From: Mucilaginibacter sp. PAMC 26640
GTDB taxonomy: Bacteria; Bacteroidota; Bacteroidia; Sphingobacteriales; Sphingobacteriaceae
Length of the DNA: 64,000 bases
Assembly (NCBI GenBank): GCA_001596135.1
Contig: CP014773.1
Coordinates: forward strand, 3,658,001-3,722,000
Direction: 5' to 3'
Part shown: in pieces, positions 26,630 to 36,451 of the stretch
How positions within the stretch are numbered: position 1 is the first letter of the stretch
Layout: each line of letters begins with the position of its first letter
The notes under the pieces: generated by a model
Told to the model about the DNA's origin: nothing
The model's input: only the letters and a program-made list of their open reading frames with translations
Database searches by the model: none
Position numbers and translations under genes: made by a program

Positions 26630-27107
26630 CAAATTTTAAGGCGCCCGAGTTCATACAGAAACGTTTGCCGCCGCGGTCTGCCGGGCCGTCGTCAAACACA
26701 TGGCCCAGGTGTAAGCCGGTGCTTTTTTCGATAACCTCGTCGCGGGTCATGCCGTAACTGTTATCGCGCACCACTTCTACCTTCCCGGCGTCAACTGCTT
26801 TAACAAAGCTTGGCCATCCGGTGCCGCTTTCAAACTTATCTGCCGAGCTAAACAGCACATCGCCGGTAGCAGCACTTACGTAAACACCTTTTTGGTGGTT
26901 ATCATAATACTCGTTCTTGTAGGGTGGCTCGGTGCCGCTCTCTACCATAATATTATACTGATTGGGTGTTAGCACCTTTTTCCATTCTGCAGCCGGCTTA
27001 CTCTTTGGCCTGCTGGCGGTTTGTTTTTTGGTTTGTCCGTTGATATTCTGGCAGCCGATTGCTCCGAATATGCTGATGATCAGTATGGCTAAAATTGATT
27101 TTTTCAT
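26619..27107 (-). CDS. msrB: Peptide-methionine (R)-S-oxide reductase, exported lipoprotein
   Basis: 162-aa enzyme that reduces methionine-R-sulfoxide in proteins. The signal peptide ends in a lipobox (IGC, Cys19), so the enzyme acts in the envelope. Core motifs are FESGTGWPSF, HLGHVFDDGP and the catalytic Cys151 in RFCMNSG. The zinc-binding CxxC pairs of the E. coli enzyme are absent: the first is replaced at VSAATGDVLFSS. It thus belongs to the zinc-free type. MsrA at 59634 handles the S form in the cytoplasm. Its 3' end overlaps the GIY-YIG gene. Confidence 0.95.
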   Translation of the reverse strand: MKKSILAILIISIFGAIGCQNINGQTKKQTASRPKSKPAAEWKKVLTPNQYNIMVESGTEPPYKNEYYDNHQKGVYVSAATGDVLFSSADKFESGTGWPSFVKAVDAGKVEVVRDNSYGMTRDEVIEKSTGLHLGHVFDDGPADRGGKRFCMNSGALKFVKK

Positions 27108-27320
27108 TTGTTTTTCTGTCTTTTTTGATGAATTGTTAAGCTGATTTAAATCCGCTTCCGCATAATAAATTTACGAAATATTATGCCAAAGCGATTGTCA
27201 TCTATTGGTCGTAATAGTTGGGTATTCCTTACAGCTGTTTGGAGAGAATAATGATGACCAATTACATCCACACAAAGTAATGGAGATGATATTAACATTA
27301 ATCTTTATTATATTTCCTGA

Positions 27321-27995
27321 ATGGAAGCTAATTACGATACACTAAGTTGGGCTGAAGCCAACGAACTGAAATCCCGCATGAACGGTGAGGCTATAGATCT
27401 TATTGATTTCAACCTTAGCACGGTTTTCAAATTGAGCGATGGAACCTTTTTAGTAATGCCCATTAATCCATTCGCAAAATGCCTGGCTACCAAGGACATG
27501 CTATTGTTAGAAAACTGGCGAACGGATCGCTACTATCCAACAAACGAGAAGGTTAACGCCTTCTACTTTGCCAATAAAGAAAAATTTGAAAATTTACCGC
27601 AATTTCAAAAGTTACTTGTTAGCGATCTGTTAGCGTATCTGGCTAAATATCAGTTAACTGAAACGTCAGATCTTGACGGGATCTGCCGATTATTAAAAAT
27701 GAAGAGAACTTTTAATAGATTTAAGCTGAATTTTATTGTATTGGTAGGCAATTACTTTATAACTAGCTATCCGGATGATGGCCTTAAATGGTCAAAGCTT
27801 GTCAACAAACAATTATTGAATCCACTGGTGACACTTGTTTTGTCGAGAGTAGTAGATAACGATGAAAGGTATTTCGATCTTCAGGAATTAGTTGATGGTA
27901 AATGGGGGTATAGTGGTTTACAATATATTGAGCACCGTTATAAATATCCATTGAGATGGCCGGGTGAGATTACCTCCTTGCAAAAATTTATTTAA
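27321..27995 (+). CDS. Hypothetical protein
   Basis: 224-aa soluble protein with no signal peptide and no motif I recognise. It is rich in Leu, Lys and aromatic residues and contains the phrases TDRYYPTNEKVNAFYFANKEKF and GLQYIEHRYKYPLRWPGE. The base use is more AT-rich than its neighbours. The start ATG at 27321 is 4 nt after TATATTTC, one base off the -7 consensus. It is a single-gene unit. Its local composition and lack of relatives that I can name hint at lateral origin, but this is weak. Confidence 0.65.
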   Translation: MEANYDTLSWAEANELKSRMNGEAIDLIDFNLSTVFKLSDGTFLVMPINPFAKCLATKDMLLLENWRTDRYYPTNEKVNAFYFANKEKFENLPQFQKLLVSDLLAYLAKYQLTETSDLDGICRLLKMKRTFNRFKLNFIVLVGNYFITSYPDDGLKWSKLVNKQLLNPLVTLVLSRVVDNDERYFDLQELVDGKWGYSGLQYIEHRYKYPLRWPGEITSLQKFI

Positions 27996-28065
27996 TTATG
28001 ATTAATGTTTTGCTCATAAGCTATCAGAATTTATTTTTTTATTAATAATGTCACCACGCTAACGC

Positions 28066-31000
28066 TTACCATCCCGGCGCAAACGTCAAACCAAATACAG
28101 GTTTTTTAACATCGGTACGGTTCAGCGGGAAGGCATAGTAAGGCTCCAACACAAAGTATCCGAAGAAGTTAACCCTCAGCGAGATCCCGGCGCTTAGTGC
28201 AGGTACGCGCTGGTTGGTATTGTAAACTGCTTGTGTAACCGGTTGGCCGTCGGTACCGATCGTTGGTTTGCCGTTAGCATCCAGCACTACGGCATCGCCT
28301 GTTTTGTCGGGGCCGCTTTGGAATTTGATCTGGTTACCTTTGTTCCAGGCAAGGCCGGCATCAAAGAATACATTCAGATCGCTAAACAGGAATTTTGATT
28401 TTACCACAGCCAGTTTCTCCGGCCCGGTAAAGGGCAGGCGCATTTCAAAATTGGCAACGGCTATGCGGCTACCCGAAAGCTGATCGATGGTAAACCCGTT
28501 GGTGGTTTGTTTGGCATTGTTGTAAAACGTTTGTGCTTCGTACCCCCTGATGAGGAAAGGGTAGCCGATGAAGAGCGGATAAAGGCCCCGGGCTTCCTGG
28601 CCGAAACGGCCGTAGCCGTATAGCCTTGCGGCAAAGGTCACCGGTTCTACCCGTACGTATTTGCGCAGGTCGATTGTTGGTGAGAAAAATCGGTACGTTC
28701 CCACATTGTATTCTGCCTCGATCCGGTAACGATATCCGTTTAAAGGCGCAGCAATACCAAAGTAAGAATTATCGCCCACCAATGCGGTGTTAACATGAAC
28801 GGTGGTAAAAGGGACAAGGTTATAACCGGTTTCGCTGGCAAACTGCTCGCTCGAGATCTTATGCTTTTGATAGTCAATAGCGCTGTACACCCCGGTTGAA
28901 TCGTACGGGTAATAGGTGCTGTACCGATCTACCCGGTAAGAATAGCGTGCTGCACCGGTACCAAACTCCACCCGGGTAGAGCGGGAGATGGGGTAGGAGG
29001 TAAAGCCCTGAACGGCATCCTCAAAAGTGCGGATGATATCGGTATGCTGATCTAACACGTTAATGGTTTTGCCATCTACTTCCCTGGTGGTCTGGCTTAC
29101 ACCGTAGGTGCCTGATTGATAAGGAATATGCGATAAGCCCAAACCAAAGTTCCAGCGGCCCTGCTGGTTAATGTAAACAAACTGACCGCCAAAATCATAC
29201 ACCTCACCGTTAACCGCTAAACCGCCGTAGATCTGGTTGCGGCCCAATATATCGCTGAACACGCCTTGAATACCGCTGGATAGGCCTGTTCCGTAAGAAC
29301 CTACCGAGGCACCAATGCCGTTACTTGCCAGATAATCCATTTTAAATTTTGGCTTGTATGGGATATTGATAATCGAATCGGCAGGAAGCTTAGGATAGGC
29401 TAAGTAGTTATTTAAGTTGGCATTGATAAGATCCACCCCTACAGCGCGGGTAGGCGGCAGTAAGGCCATCTCGAAATTCGTATTGGCGCCATCAACGATC
29501 ACCGGCGTAAAATCGGTGGATTTGGCATTGTAGATAGCGTATTTCTGCTTGCGGTAGTAGGAGTATACCACATCATTATTGGCCGATACGCTCAGTGCCG
29601 GTGAAAATTCGGTGATCCCGCAGATACCGGTAAAGAGGTTGGTCAATTGTTCCACTTGTCCGTTGCCGGTGGTATAGCGGTAAAGGTTACGGAAACCGTC
29701 CCGGTTGCTCAGGAAGTAAACCTGGGTACCATCTGACGAATAAACCGGGTTAAGGTTGTTGGCGTGGTTGAACACCTTGATATCGGTTACTTTGCCGGTA
29801 GCAATATCCAGTTCGGCCAGGTTAAAGGTGAGCTCCTGCGAAAGTACCTGGTCATAAGTGCTGCGGTCACTGCTGAAAATGATCTTTTTGCCGTCGCGTG
29901 AAAAGCTTGGCTGGTAATCGGAATATTTATCGTTGGTAAGCTGCGTAACTTTTTTGGTATCGAAGCTGTATATATACAGATCGCCCTGTCCTTCTGAAAG
30001 GCCCTGGAAAGCGATATGATTACCATCCGGCGACCAGGTGAGGTTACTGAACTGCTCGGCCTTACCCATGGAGATATCGTTAAGGATCTCGCCGTTAGGC
30101 ACGCCTACCACCAGCATCCGATTGCGCCCCTTGCTGAATACGCTGAAGGCAAACCGCTTACTATCCGGCGACCAAGCCCCCGCCGATTCGATAAAATTAA
30201 ATTCATCTACATGCGAGTTGGAGACCTTGCTCGTGAGCCGCTTGATCACTCGCCCGGTTTTTGCATCGGAGAGGTAAAGATCTATACTAAAGAGGCTTTT
30301 TGAGGAAAGAAATGCGATGAACCTGCCATCCGGGCTTACCGCCGGGGCAACGGTAAGGTCGCCGCCAACTTTATCATCAATTACCCTTAAACCAACCGGT
30401 TTCTGTACGGTATCTTTCAGGAAAGATTTATAGGTGTTTTCAATCGAGTTTTTCCACAAGCGCGAGAGCGTTTTGTCATCATACCCAAACGTACGCCTGA
30501 TGCCGTACTGCAAACCAAAACGGGCCGTGTTTTTAAAGAATGGCACAATGATGGTATCCCCATAAGTGGAACCTAAATAGGACCAGAACGCCTCGCCATA
30601 ACGATAGGGGAAATATTTGTTACTATTGGTTAGATCTGCTACGGATGGGATATCGTGATTGAGGTAGGCATCGCGCATCCACATAGCGGTGTAAGCATCC
30701 TTTTTACCTATGGACAGGTACTCTGCCATCCCTTCAACCATCCACAAGGGTAAATTGCCAATGTTCTCTAAGTTGGAAGAATCGCGGCCCAGCAGGGTAT
30801 GGTATTGAAATGCGTGTACCAATTCGTGGCCAAGTACATGGCGGGTGGTTTGATTAGTTTCCATTACCGGCATCACCACCCGGTTTTTTAAACCTTCGGT
30901 TATACCGCCCGTACCCACGCTGATCTCCCCATCGATAGCCGTAGTTTGCTGGAAATCGGGGTGGTTGGCGTAAAGAATTATGGGGTTAGGCTTGCTGAAC

Positions 31001-31257
31001 GTATCGCGGAACACCTGCTGGTGCAGCGTGTACCAAAGTTCGCTCTCCTGTGCAAATCGTTTGATCATGCTATCATTTTTTACATAATAGTAGATCTCGA
31101 AATGCGGGGTCTTGTAAACTTTAAAGTCTAATTTTTTATAACGAACCTTATTCTGCCCAAAGTATTGCGCCTTTGCCTGCTGACTAAACAGCATTGCCGA
31201 AACAATGCAAAACAATAACAACGAGAATTTTATGCAGCAAGCGTAACGTTTCTTCAT
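28066..31257 (-). CDS. Exported metallopeptidase/TolB-like propeller/outer-membrane barrel protein
   Basis: 1063-aa protein with a signal peptide (about 1-30). Residues 90-260 form a gluzincin peptidase domain (peptidase MA-like) with the zinc motif HELVH at 144-148 and a third ligand Glu in WMVEGMAEY (175/179). Residues about 300-600 hold TolB-type WD40-like (PD40) repeats such as SPDGNHIAFQGLSEGQG and SRDGKKIIFSSDRS. The C-terminal third (about 640-1063) is a beta-barrel ending in Trp, like BamA/Omp85 and patatin-type barrels (YYAFPLNRTDVKKPVFGLTFAPGW). It is likely anchored in the outer membrane. It follows pbp1A on the same strand, with a terminator between. Confidence 0.85.
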   Translation of the reverse strand: MKKRYACCIKFSLLLFCIVSAMLFSQQAKAQYFGQNKVRYKKLDFKVYKTPHFEIYYYVKNDSMIKRFAQESELWYTLHQQVFRDTFSKPNPIILYANHPDFQQTTAIDGEISVGTGGITEGLKNRVVMPVMETNQTTRHVLGHELVHAFQYHTLLGRDSSNLENIGNLPLWMVEGMAEYLSIGKKDAYTAMWMRDAYLNHDIPSVADLTNSNKYFPYRYGEAFWSYLGSTYGDTIIVPFFKNTARFGLQYGIRRTFGYDDKTLSRLWKNSIENTYKSFLKDTVQKPVGLRVIDDKVGGDLTVAPAVSPDGRFIAFLSSKSLFSIDLYLSDAKTGRVIKRLTSKVSNSHVDEFNFIESAGAWSPDSKRFAFSVFSKGRNRMLVVGVPNGEILNDISMGKAEQFSNLTWSPDGNHIAFQGLSEGQGDLYIYSFDTKKVTQLTNDKYSDYQPSFSRDGKKIIFSSDRSTYDQVLSQELTFNLAELDIATGKVTDIKVFNHANNLNPVYSSDGTQVYFLSNRDGFRNLYRYTTGNGQVEQLTNLFTGICGITEFSPALSVSANNDVVYSYYRKQKYAIYNAKSTDFTPVIVDGANTNFEMALLPPTRAVGVDLINANLNNYLAYPKLPADSIINIPYKPKFKMDYLASNGIGASVGSYGTGLSSGIQGVFSDILGRNQIYGGLAVNGEVYDFGGQFVYINQQGRWNFGLGLSHIPYQSGTYGVSQTTREVDGKTINVLDQHTDIIRTFEDAVQGFTSYPISRSTRVEFGTGAARYSYRVDRYSTYYPYDSTGVYSAIDYQKHKISSEQFASETGYNLVPFTTVHVNTALVGDNSYFGIAAPLNGYRYRIEAEYNVGTYRFFSPTIDLRKYVRVEPVTFAARLYGYGRFGQEARGLYPLFIGYPFLIRGYEAQTFYNNAKQTTNGFTIDQLSGSRIAVANFEMRLPFTGPEKLAVVKSKFLFSDLNVFFDAGLAWNKGNQIKFQSGPDKTGDAVVLDANGKPTIGTDGQPVTQAVYNTNQRVPALSAGISLRVNFFGYFVLEPYYAFPLNRTDVKKPVFGLTFAPGW

Positions 31258-31287
31258 AAAGCTGATTTAGACTATCGCAATTTATAT

Positions 31288-31316
31288 AAAAGCCGTTTGA
31301 CAGGCAAACGGCTTTT
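31288..31316. terminator. Hairpin terminator between pbp1A and the TolB-like gene
   Basis: Perfect 11-bp stem (AAAAGCCGTTT / AAACGGCTTTT) with a 7-nt loop and A/T tails, just after the pbp1A stop on the minus strand. Confidence 0.85.
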
Positions 31317-31327
31317 ACTACTATTTA

Positions 31328-33652
31328 TTAAGGTGCGGGCGTGGTGCTTTCCGGTGCAGGATCGGCTGGTGGGGTTACAACTGCGCCTGCCGTATCTGCC
31401 GGCATCTCCAGGCTGTCTGTAGCGGTGGTATCTGATGAAGTGATCCTTGGCGACGGACACATATATTCCTTGGTGATCTTCACCCATGGTTTTGGGAACG
31501 GGCCGTAGCCATAACCGGATTTCGGATCGGCGTATACACGTTCCATAAAGCTCCCAAAAATGGGCAAGGCCGTATGCGAACCTTCGCCGGATTCTGACGT
31601 GGTAAAGTGTACGCTGCGGTCATCTGCACCCACCCAAATACCGGTTACCAGGTCTTTGGTGATGCCCATATACCAGCCGTCTACATAATCACTTGAAGTG
31701 CCGGTTTTGCCGCCGATCTGATTATTTTTTTTCCATAAACCGGGATACTCCCAAAGTGCCTGCGAGGTACCACCCGGTTCTTCCATACCACCACGGAACA
31801 TATATAACATCAGCCATGCGGTTTCTTCGCTTAAAACCTGTTCAGCTTTCAGCGCAAACTCCTGGATCACGTCGCCTTTCTGGTCGGTAATTTTAGTAAC
31901 CAATAAGGGGTTAACCTTTTGGCCCTTATTTAAGAAAGTGCTGTAAGCGCGTACCATTTCATACACAGAAACATCATTAGAACCCAGCGAAACAGATGGC
32001 ACCGATTTAAGCGGACTTTCGATACCTATTTTATGCGCATACTGCACAATTTTATCCCAGCCAACATGTTCGGTAACTTGGGCAGTAATAGAGTTCACGG
32101 ATTTACCCATGGCCCAGCGCAACGACATCTCCCGGTAGGAGAAATTAAAATCGGCATTATTGGGCTGCCATACATCATCCTTGCCGTTATCTTTGAACTT
32201 GATGGTGACCGGTTTATCGGTGAATTTATCGCAGGGCGTAAAGCCGTTATCTAAAGCGGTTACGTATGCAAATGGTTTAAAGGTAGAACCTGCCTGGCGC
32301 TTCGCCTGGTTTACGTGGTCGTAGTTGAAATATTTATGATCGATACCGCCAACCCACACCTTTATTTTCCCGGTGGAAGGCTCCATGGTCATCATACCGG
32401 TATTGAGGATCCTGGTATAATACTTTATAGAATCCACACTGCTGAAGGTGGTATCCTGGTCGCCCTTCCAGGTGAAAACGCTCATGCGTTTTTTCTTTTC
32501 AAAGTAAGCGTTGATCTGGGTGGTATCACCTTTATATTTCTTGGCCAGCAGTTTATATATTGGAAGTCGCTGCTCGGCTTTCAATAAAAAATCTTTTATC
32601 TCAACACCCTTGCTATCGCGCCAGGGGTTTTTAGTTCCCCATAAATTATTGAAGCGCTTTTGCAGCATTTTCATTTTTTCGGCCACGGCCTCTTCGGCGT
32701 ATTGCTGCAGTTTGCTATCGATGGTGGTATAGATCTTGAGTCCATCTTCATACAGGTCGTAACCGTTATCCTTACACCATTTGTCCAGCCATTTTTCCAC
32801 CGCCCGGCGAATGTAGGAATCGCCCTGGCCCGTTTTATCTATGTAACTCAGATCCAGGCCAAGCGGCATGGCTGTAGCGGATGCATAAGTCGGCTGATCA
32901 ATGTAATTATATTTCAGCATTTGGCTTAGTACCACGTTCCGGCGTTCAACTGCACGTTGCGGGTAAACCCTTGGGTTATAGGTAGACGTGGCTTTAAGCA
33001 TGCCTACCAACGTTGCAGCCTCTGAAGGCGAAACCTGGTCGGGCATTTTATTGAAATATTTTAAGGTGGCCGTTTTTATCCCGTAAGAATTGTTACCAAA
33101 CGGAACCGTATTAAAATACATGGTGACGATCTGTTCCTTGGTATATAAATGCTCGATTTTGAAGGCGGTAATCCATTCTTTCATTTTAAAAACTACGGTA
33201 CGCAATACCGGAACATACTTAATAACTCCCTGCGATTTACGCTTGCGGGTATTAAATAGGTTTTTCGCCAGCTGTTGGGTAATGGTACTTGCACCGCGCC
33301 TGTCGCCTTTTGCAGTAGCCACCATACTGGTGATAAAGCCATAAAAATCTACCCCGCCGTGCTTGTAAAAACGTACATCTTCGGTTGCAACCAATGCATG
33401 GACCAGGCCAGGCGAGATGCCTTTATAATCAACAGGGGAACGGTTTTCCTTATAAAAACGACCGATCAGTTTGCCATCGGCAGTGTAAACTTCTGAGGAT
33501 ACCGATACTTCGGGTGTTTTAATGTCCTTCATGTCAGGCGAATAGCCGAACAGCCATAGAAAATTCAATTCAATGGCACAGAAAAAGATGATAACAAAGT
33601 AAACGAATATGGTTAGATATCTGAGGTATCGGTTTCTTATACTTCTAAACAT
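31328..33652 (-). CDS. Penicillin-binding protein 1A-type bifunctional transglycosylase/transpeptidase
   Basis: 774-aa peptidoglycan synthase anchored by one N-terminal membrane segment (about 12-35). The GT51 glycosyltransferase (about 60-240) carries the catalytic Glu91 in ATEDVRFYKHGG and the QQLAKNL box. The transpeptidase (about 400-720) has Ser456-x-x-Lys459 in GSTFKPF, the SxN motif in GKSVNSI, and the KTG box at Lys649. The C-terminus is a Pro/Ala/Thr-rich tail. It polymerises and cross-links murein in the periplasm and is the target of beta-lactams. Confidence 0.96.
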   Translation of the reverse strand: MFRSIRNRYLRYLTIFVYFVIIFFCAIELNFLWLFGYSPDMKDIKTPEVSVSSEVYTADGKLIGRFYKENRSPVDYKGISPGLVHALVATEDVRFYKHGGVDFYGFITSMVATAKGDRRGASTITQQLAKNLFNTRKRKSQGVIKYVPVLRTVVFKMKEWITAFKIEHLYTKEQIVTMYFNTVPFGNNSYGIKTATLKYFNKMPDQVSPSEAATLVGMLKATSTYNPRVYPQRAVERRNVVLSQMLKYNYIDQPTYASATAMPLGLDLSYIDKTGQGDSYIRRAVEKWLDKWCKDNGYDLYEDGLKIYTTIDSKLQQYAEEAVAEKMKMLQKRFNNLWGTKNPWRDSKGVEIKDFLLKAEQRLPIYKLLAKKYKGDTTQINAYFEKKKRMSVFTWKGDQDTTFSSVDSIKYYTRILNTGMMTMEPSTGKIKVWVGGIDHKYFNYDHVNQAKRQAGSTFKPFAYVTALDNGFTPCDKFTDKPVTIKFKDNGKDDVWQPNNADFNFSYREMSLRWAMGKSVNSITAQVTEHVGWDKIVQYAHKIGIESPLKSVPSVSLGSNDVSVYEMVRAYSTFLNKGQKVNPLLVTKITDQKGDVIQEFALKAEQVLSEETAWLMLYMFRGGMEEPGGTSQALWEYPGLWKKNNQIGGKTGTSSDYVDGWYMGITKDLVTGIWVGADDRSVHFTTSESGEGSHTALPIFGSFMERVYADPKSGYGYGPFPKPWVKITKEYMCPSPRITSSDTTATDSLEMPADTAGAVVTPPADPAPESTTPAP

Positions 33653-33850
33653 TGGGTAAAGATGGATATTTATGCAGCTAAATCAATCACGGCAATACAA
33701 ATAATTAACAACGCAATTTTAACAAGTAAATTTTATTTAGCGGGTGATTAGTGCATATATTTTTGATTAGAACTTAATCGCTTGTATAAGTTGTTTAAAC
33801 TATAACTAAATCAGCTTTCGTGAGTATTATAAATAGTTAGAATTACGAAA

Positions 33851-34945
33851 ATGAAGAAATCACTTACCATCACGTTTATTATGGCAATAATTTATGGCGC
33901 GGCGGCGCAAAAGGATGAAAAATTAATTGAAGTAGCATCCTTTGGGAAAAACCAACCGATTGGAGTCACTGTGGATCGTTCATCAAATCGCCTATTTGTT
34001 TCGTTTCCGCATGCGGAACCCTTTTTGTATGGGCTCACCGAGATTATCGATGGCAAACGCGTGCCCTATCCAAATGAAGAGTGGAATAAATTCATGCCCG
34101 ACCAGCCCGAAACCCATTTTGTAAATGTTCAGGACCTTTATGCTGATGATCGTAATTGCCTTTGGGTGCTGGATTCGGCACCGGCCGGCGGAGCCGCTGT
34201 AATCGGGGACAGTAAGAGCAGTCAGGGCAAATTCAAACTGATCCAAATCGATCTAAATAAGAACAAGATCAAACGTATTTACACTTTTGACGATCTTCCA
34301 AAAGATAAGAGTGCCCTGAACGACATGTGCATCGACAATAGCCGTAACCTGGCCTACTTGTCGGATCCCGGGTTGCACGCCATTGTGGTGCTGGATCTGA
34401 CGAGTGGTAAAAGCCGGGTTGTGCTGAAAGATGACAAATCAACCCTGGCAGACCCAAACTTCAGGCTTCATATTGACGGAAAAGACGTAGCAGATAAAGA
34501 TGGAAAAGTTTTCGTATCTAATGTCAACGGGATTGCCCTAACCCGCGACTATAAATACTTTTATTTCCGGGCAATCAACCAAACTAAATTATACCGCATA
34601 GCAACGGCTTATCTCGCCGATATTTTGTTGAGCAATGCGGATTTAGCCCAAAAAGTAGAAACGGTTGCGGAAACGGGTGTGTGCCATGGTATGATAGCGG
34701 ACGCCAAAGGCAATATTTACCTCAGCAATTCACCCGATCATTCCATCCAGTATATAACGCCGGATGGTAGATTAAATACGCTTGTAAAAGACGAAAGGTT
34801 GATCTGGCCCGATTCCTTCGGCATCGGTGCCGATGGTTATTTGTATCTAAGCGCCTCGCAAATGAACCGCCTGGGTAAATACAATAGTGGTGAAAACAGG
34901 GTGGAGTATCCGTTTAGGGTATATAAAGTTAAGTTGCCGAAGTGA
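33851..34945 (+). CDS. Exported MRJP/yellow-type beta-propeller protein
   Basis: 364-aa protein with a signal peptide (about 1-20). The six-bladed propeller has family hallmarks of the major royal jelly/yellow (SMP-30-like) group: GNPVGVTVDRSSNRLFVSFP-like start, LNDMCIDNSRNLAYLSDPG, and FGIGADGYLYLSASQMNR. Related bacterial proteins bind small ligands or act as lactonases; catalysis here is unproven. A candidate TATTTTTG element is at 33758-33765, 85 nt upstream. Its stop codon abuts the stop of the convergent phosphatase gene with no spacer at all. Confidence 0.83.
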   Translation: MKKSLTITFIMAIIYGAAAQKDEKLIEVASFGKNQPIGVTVDRSSNRLFVSFPHAEPFLYGLTEIIDGKRVPYPNEEWNKFMPDQPETHFVNVQDLYADDRNCLWVLDSAPAGGAAVIGDSKSSQGKFKLIQIDLNKNKIKRIYTFDDLPKDKSALNDMCIDNSRNLAYLSDPGLHAIVVLDLTSGKSRVVLKDDKSTLADPNFRLHIDGKDVADKDGKVFVSNVNGIALTRDYKYFYFRAINQTKLYRIATAYLADILLSNADLAQKVETVAETGVCHGMIADAKGNIYLSNSPDHSIQYITPDGRLNTLVKDERLIWPDSFGIGADGYLYLSASQMNRLGKYNSGENRVEYPFRVYKVKLPK

Positions 34946-35500
34946 TTACGTGTTAATACTGTATTTGGGGTGCTGATGATAAAATAGTTCCAGCTCCTTT
35001 AACCGGGCAACCTGAGAGGGGCGGGGTGCTATAAAAGTGCGCACCCGCTTTATAACTTTAAAAGCATCTTCATAAGTTGCCCCGGCCTTAATAAGATAGG
35101 CCAGCGCCATGGTAGGCCCACGGCCCAAACCCTGGCGGCAGTGTACATATACAATACCACCCTTATTAATTTCGGTAGCCATGAACTCGGCACCCTTAAT
35201 CAAGATATCCAATGGCGGCGGCGTATTATCCACGGTTGGTAAATGCAGGTATTTGATACCGACATATTTCGCCTTGGGGTAAACAGCGTGTTCGCGCATA
35301 TTTACGATAGCAGTGATCCCAAGTGCTTTCAACTTTTTAAGGCCTATCAAATTATACTGGCTGCCTAAGTATAAATGAGCCGTTATCTGGCTTTTTTTAA
35401 TATTAGGTAAGCCAAAAATATAGCGATGTAAAATGTCGATCATCTTTTGAAAAAAGATGACGATAACCACCCATATGCTTTTAATTTTAAACAACATCAT
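34946..35500 (-). CDS. Dual-specificity phosphatase family protein
   Basis: 184 aa from the ATG at 35500, an A-rich context; an upstream in-frame ATG at 35527 would enlarge the overlap with the lipid kinase gene from 14 to 41 bp. The signature loop is VHCRQGLGR, which fits HCX5R, with the upstream general acid region in LHLPTVDNTPPP. A hydrophobic N-terminal segment (MMLFKIKSIWVVIVIFF) suggests membrane association. Such enzymes dephosphorylate proteins, phosphatidylglycerophosphate or phosphoinositides. Coupling to a lipid kinase gene favours a lipid substrate, but that is inference. Confidence 0.85.
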   Translation of the reverse strand: MMLFKIKSIWVVIVIFFQKMIDILHRYIFGLPNIKKSQITAHLYLGSQYNLIGLKKLKALGITAIVNMREHAVYPKAKYVGIKYLHLPTVDNTPPPLDILIKGAEFMATEINKGGIVYVHCRQGLGRGPTMALAYLIKAGATYEDAFKVIKRVRTFIAPRPSQVARLKELELFYHQHPKYSINT

Positions 35501-36386
35501 TATTTTTTTTTGCCGGTACCAATACATTTAAGGCAAGCGGGAGTAGGGTTACTTCAAGTTTACTAGTCTGCCGTTCGGTATCATCGCAGATGTAATGCAT
35601 GTTTTGTTCCGGTTCGACCGTTATTTTTTTACAGCGCCAGTGTTTCAATACTTCAGATTCCGTATGGAAAAGCGTACAGCCTGCCACTTTGATAACGGAA
35701 AGCGGGTCGGTATCGTGCATCAATATCACGTCCAGGTAACCGTCGGACACACTTATACCGGGCAGCAAAGCCATATCGCTGATCCCGATACTGCCTGCAT
35801 TGGTGATGGTTAACGATACGCCCGATTCAATAATTTCAACATCATCTAGCCACATCTTATACGTTACGGGTTTTGCGGTAACCGCTGTTTTAAATGCGGA
35901 AATACCATAAGCCAACTGGCCTAGCTTATTTTTAAGGTAGGTATCTACGTCCAGTATCATATCTGCCATAATACCCATGTTTAACCTGAGTACAAAAGGG
36001 CAGCCGTTAGCAAGGCCCATATCTATTTGTCTTACTTCGGTATCGCCACTAATGATCAAGGCCAGCGCATCCTGAGAATCCTGCGGAATGCCCAAATCTT
36101 TCGACATTACGTTGGCCGTACCCCCCGGGATGATGGCCATAGGGGTATCACTTCCACAGAGCGCCCGGGCCACCTGGCTGATGCTGCCGTCGCCACCGTA
36201 AATTACAATTAGCTGAGTTTTGCCAATTAAATTCTTTGCAATAGTGTAGGCGTCATCTTCTTTAATGCCCACTGTTATTTGCCAGCTAATTGCAGTTTTA
36301 CATAAAGCATGTTGCAGGTAGCTTAAAATAGCTTCTGATTTGCCCGATGCGGGATTGATTATGATGTGTATATCGCTGATTTGCAT
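35487..36386 (-). CDS. Diacylglycerol kinase-like lipid kinase
   Basis: 299-aa soluble kinase of the DAGK/YegS/sphingosine-kinase group that phosphorylates a lipid acyl-alcohol, classically diacylglycerol to phosphatidic acid. The catalytic-domain motifs are NPASGKS, VIYGGDGSISQVA and IPGGTANVMSKDLGIP. The second domain is beta-rich. It is the first gene of a two-gene operon with a dual-specificity phosphatase overlapping its 3' end. It is divergent from the membrane-protein operon at 36534, with 147 bp between. Confidence 0.93.
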   Translation of the reverse strand: MQISDIHIIINPASGKSEAILSYLQHALCKTAISWQITVGIKEDDAYTIAKNLIGKTQLIVIYGGDGSISQVARALCGSDTPMAIIPGGTANVMSKDLGIPQDSQDALALIISGDTEVRQIDMGLANGCPFVLRLNMGIMADMILDVDTYLKNKLGQLAYGISAFKTAVTAKPVTYKMWLDDVEIIESGVSLTITNAGSIGISDMALLPGISVSDGYLDVILMHDTDPLSVIKVAGCTLFHTESEVLKHWRCKKITVEPEQNMHYICDDTERQTSKLEVTLLPLALNVLVPAKKNNDVV

Positions 36387-36451
36387 GTATGGGCAAGATA
36401 ATCAAATATCAGTCCGCTATCTGTGCAACATATCATCAAATCCTATAAATA

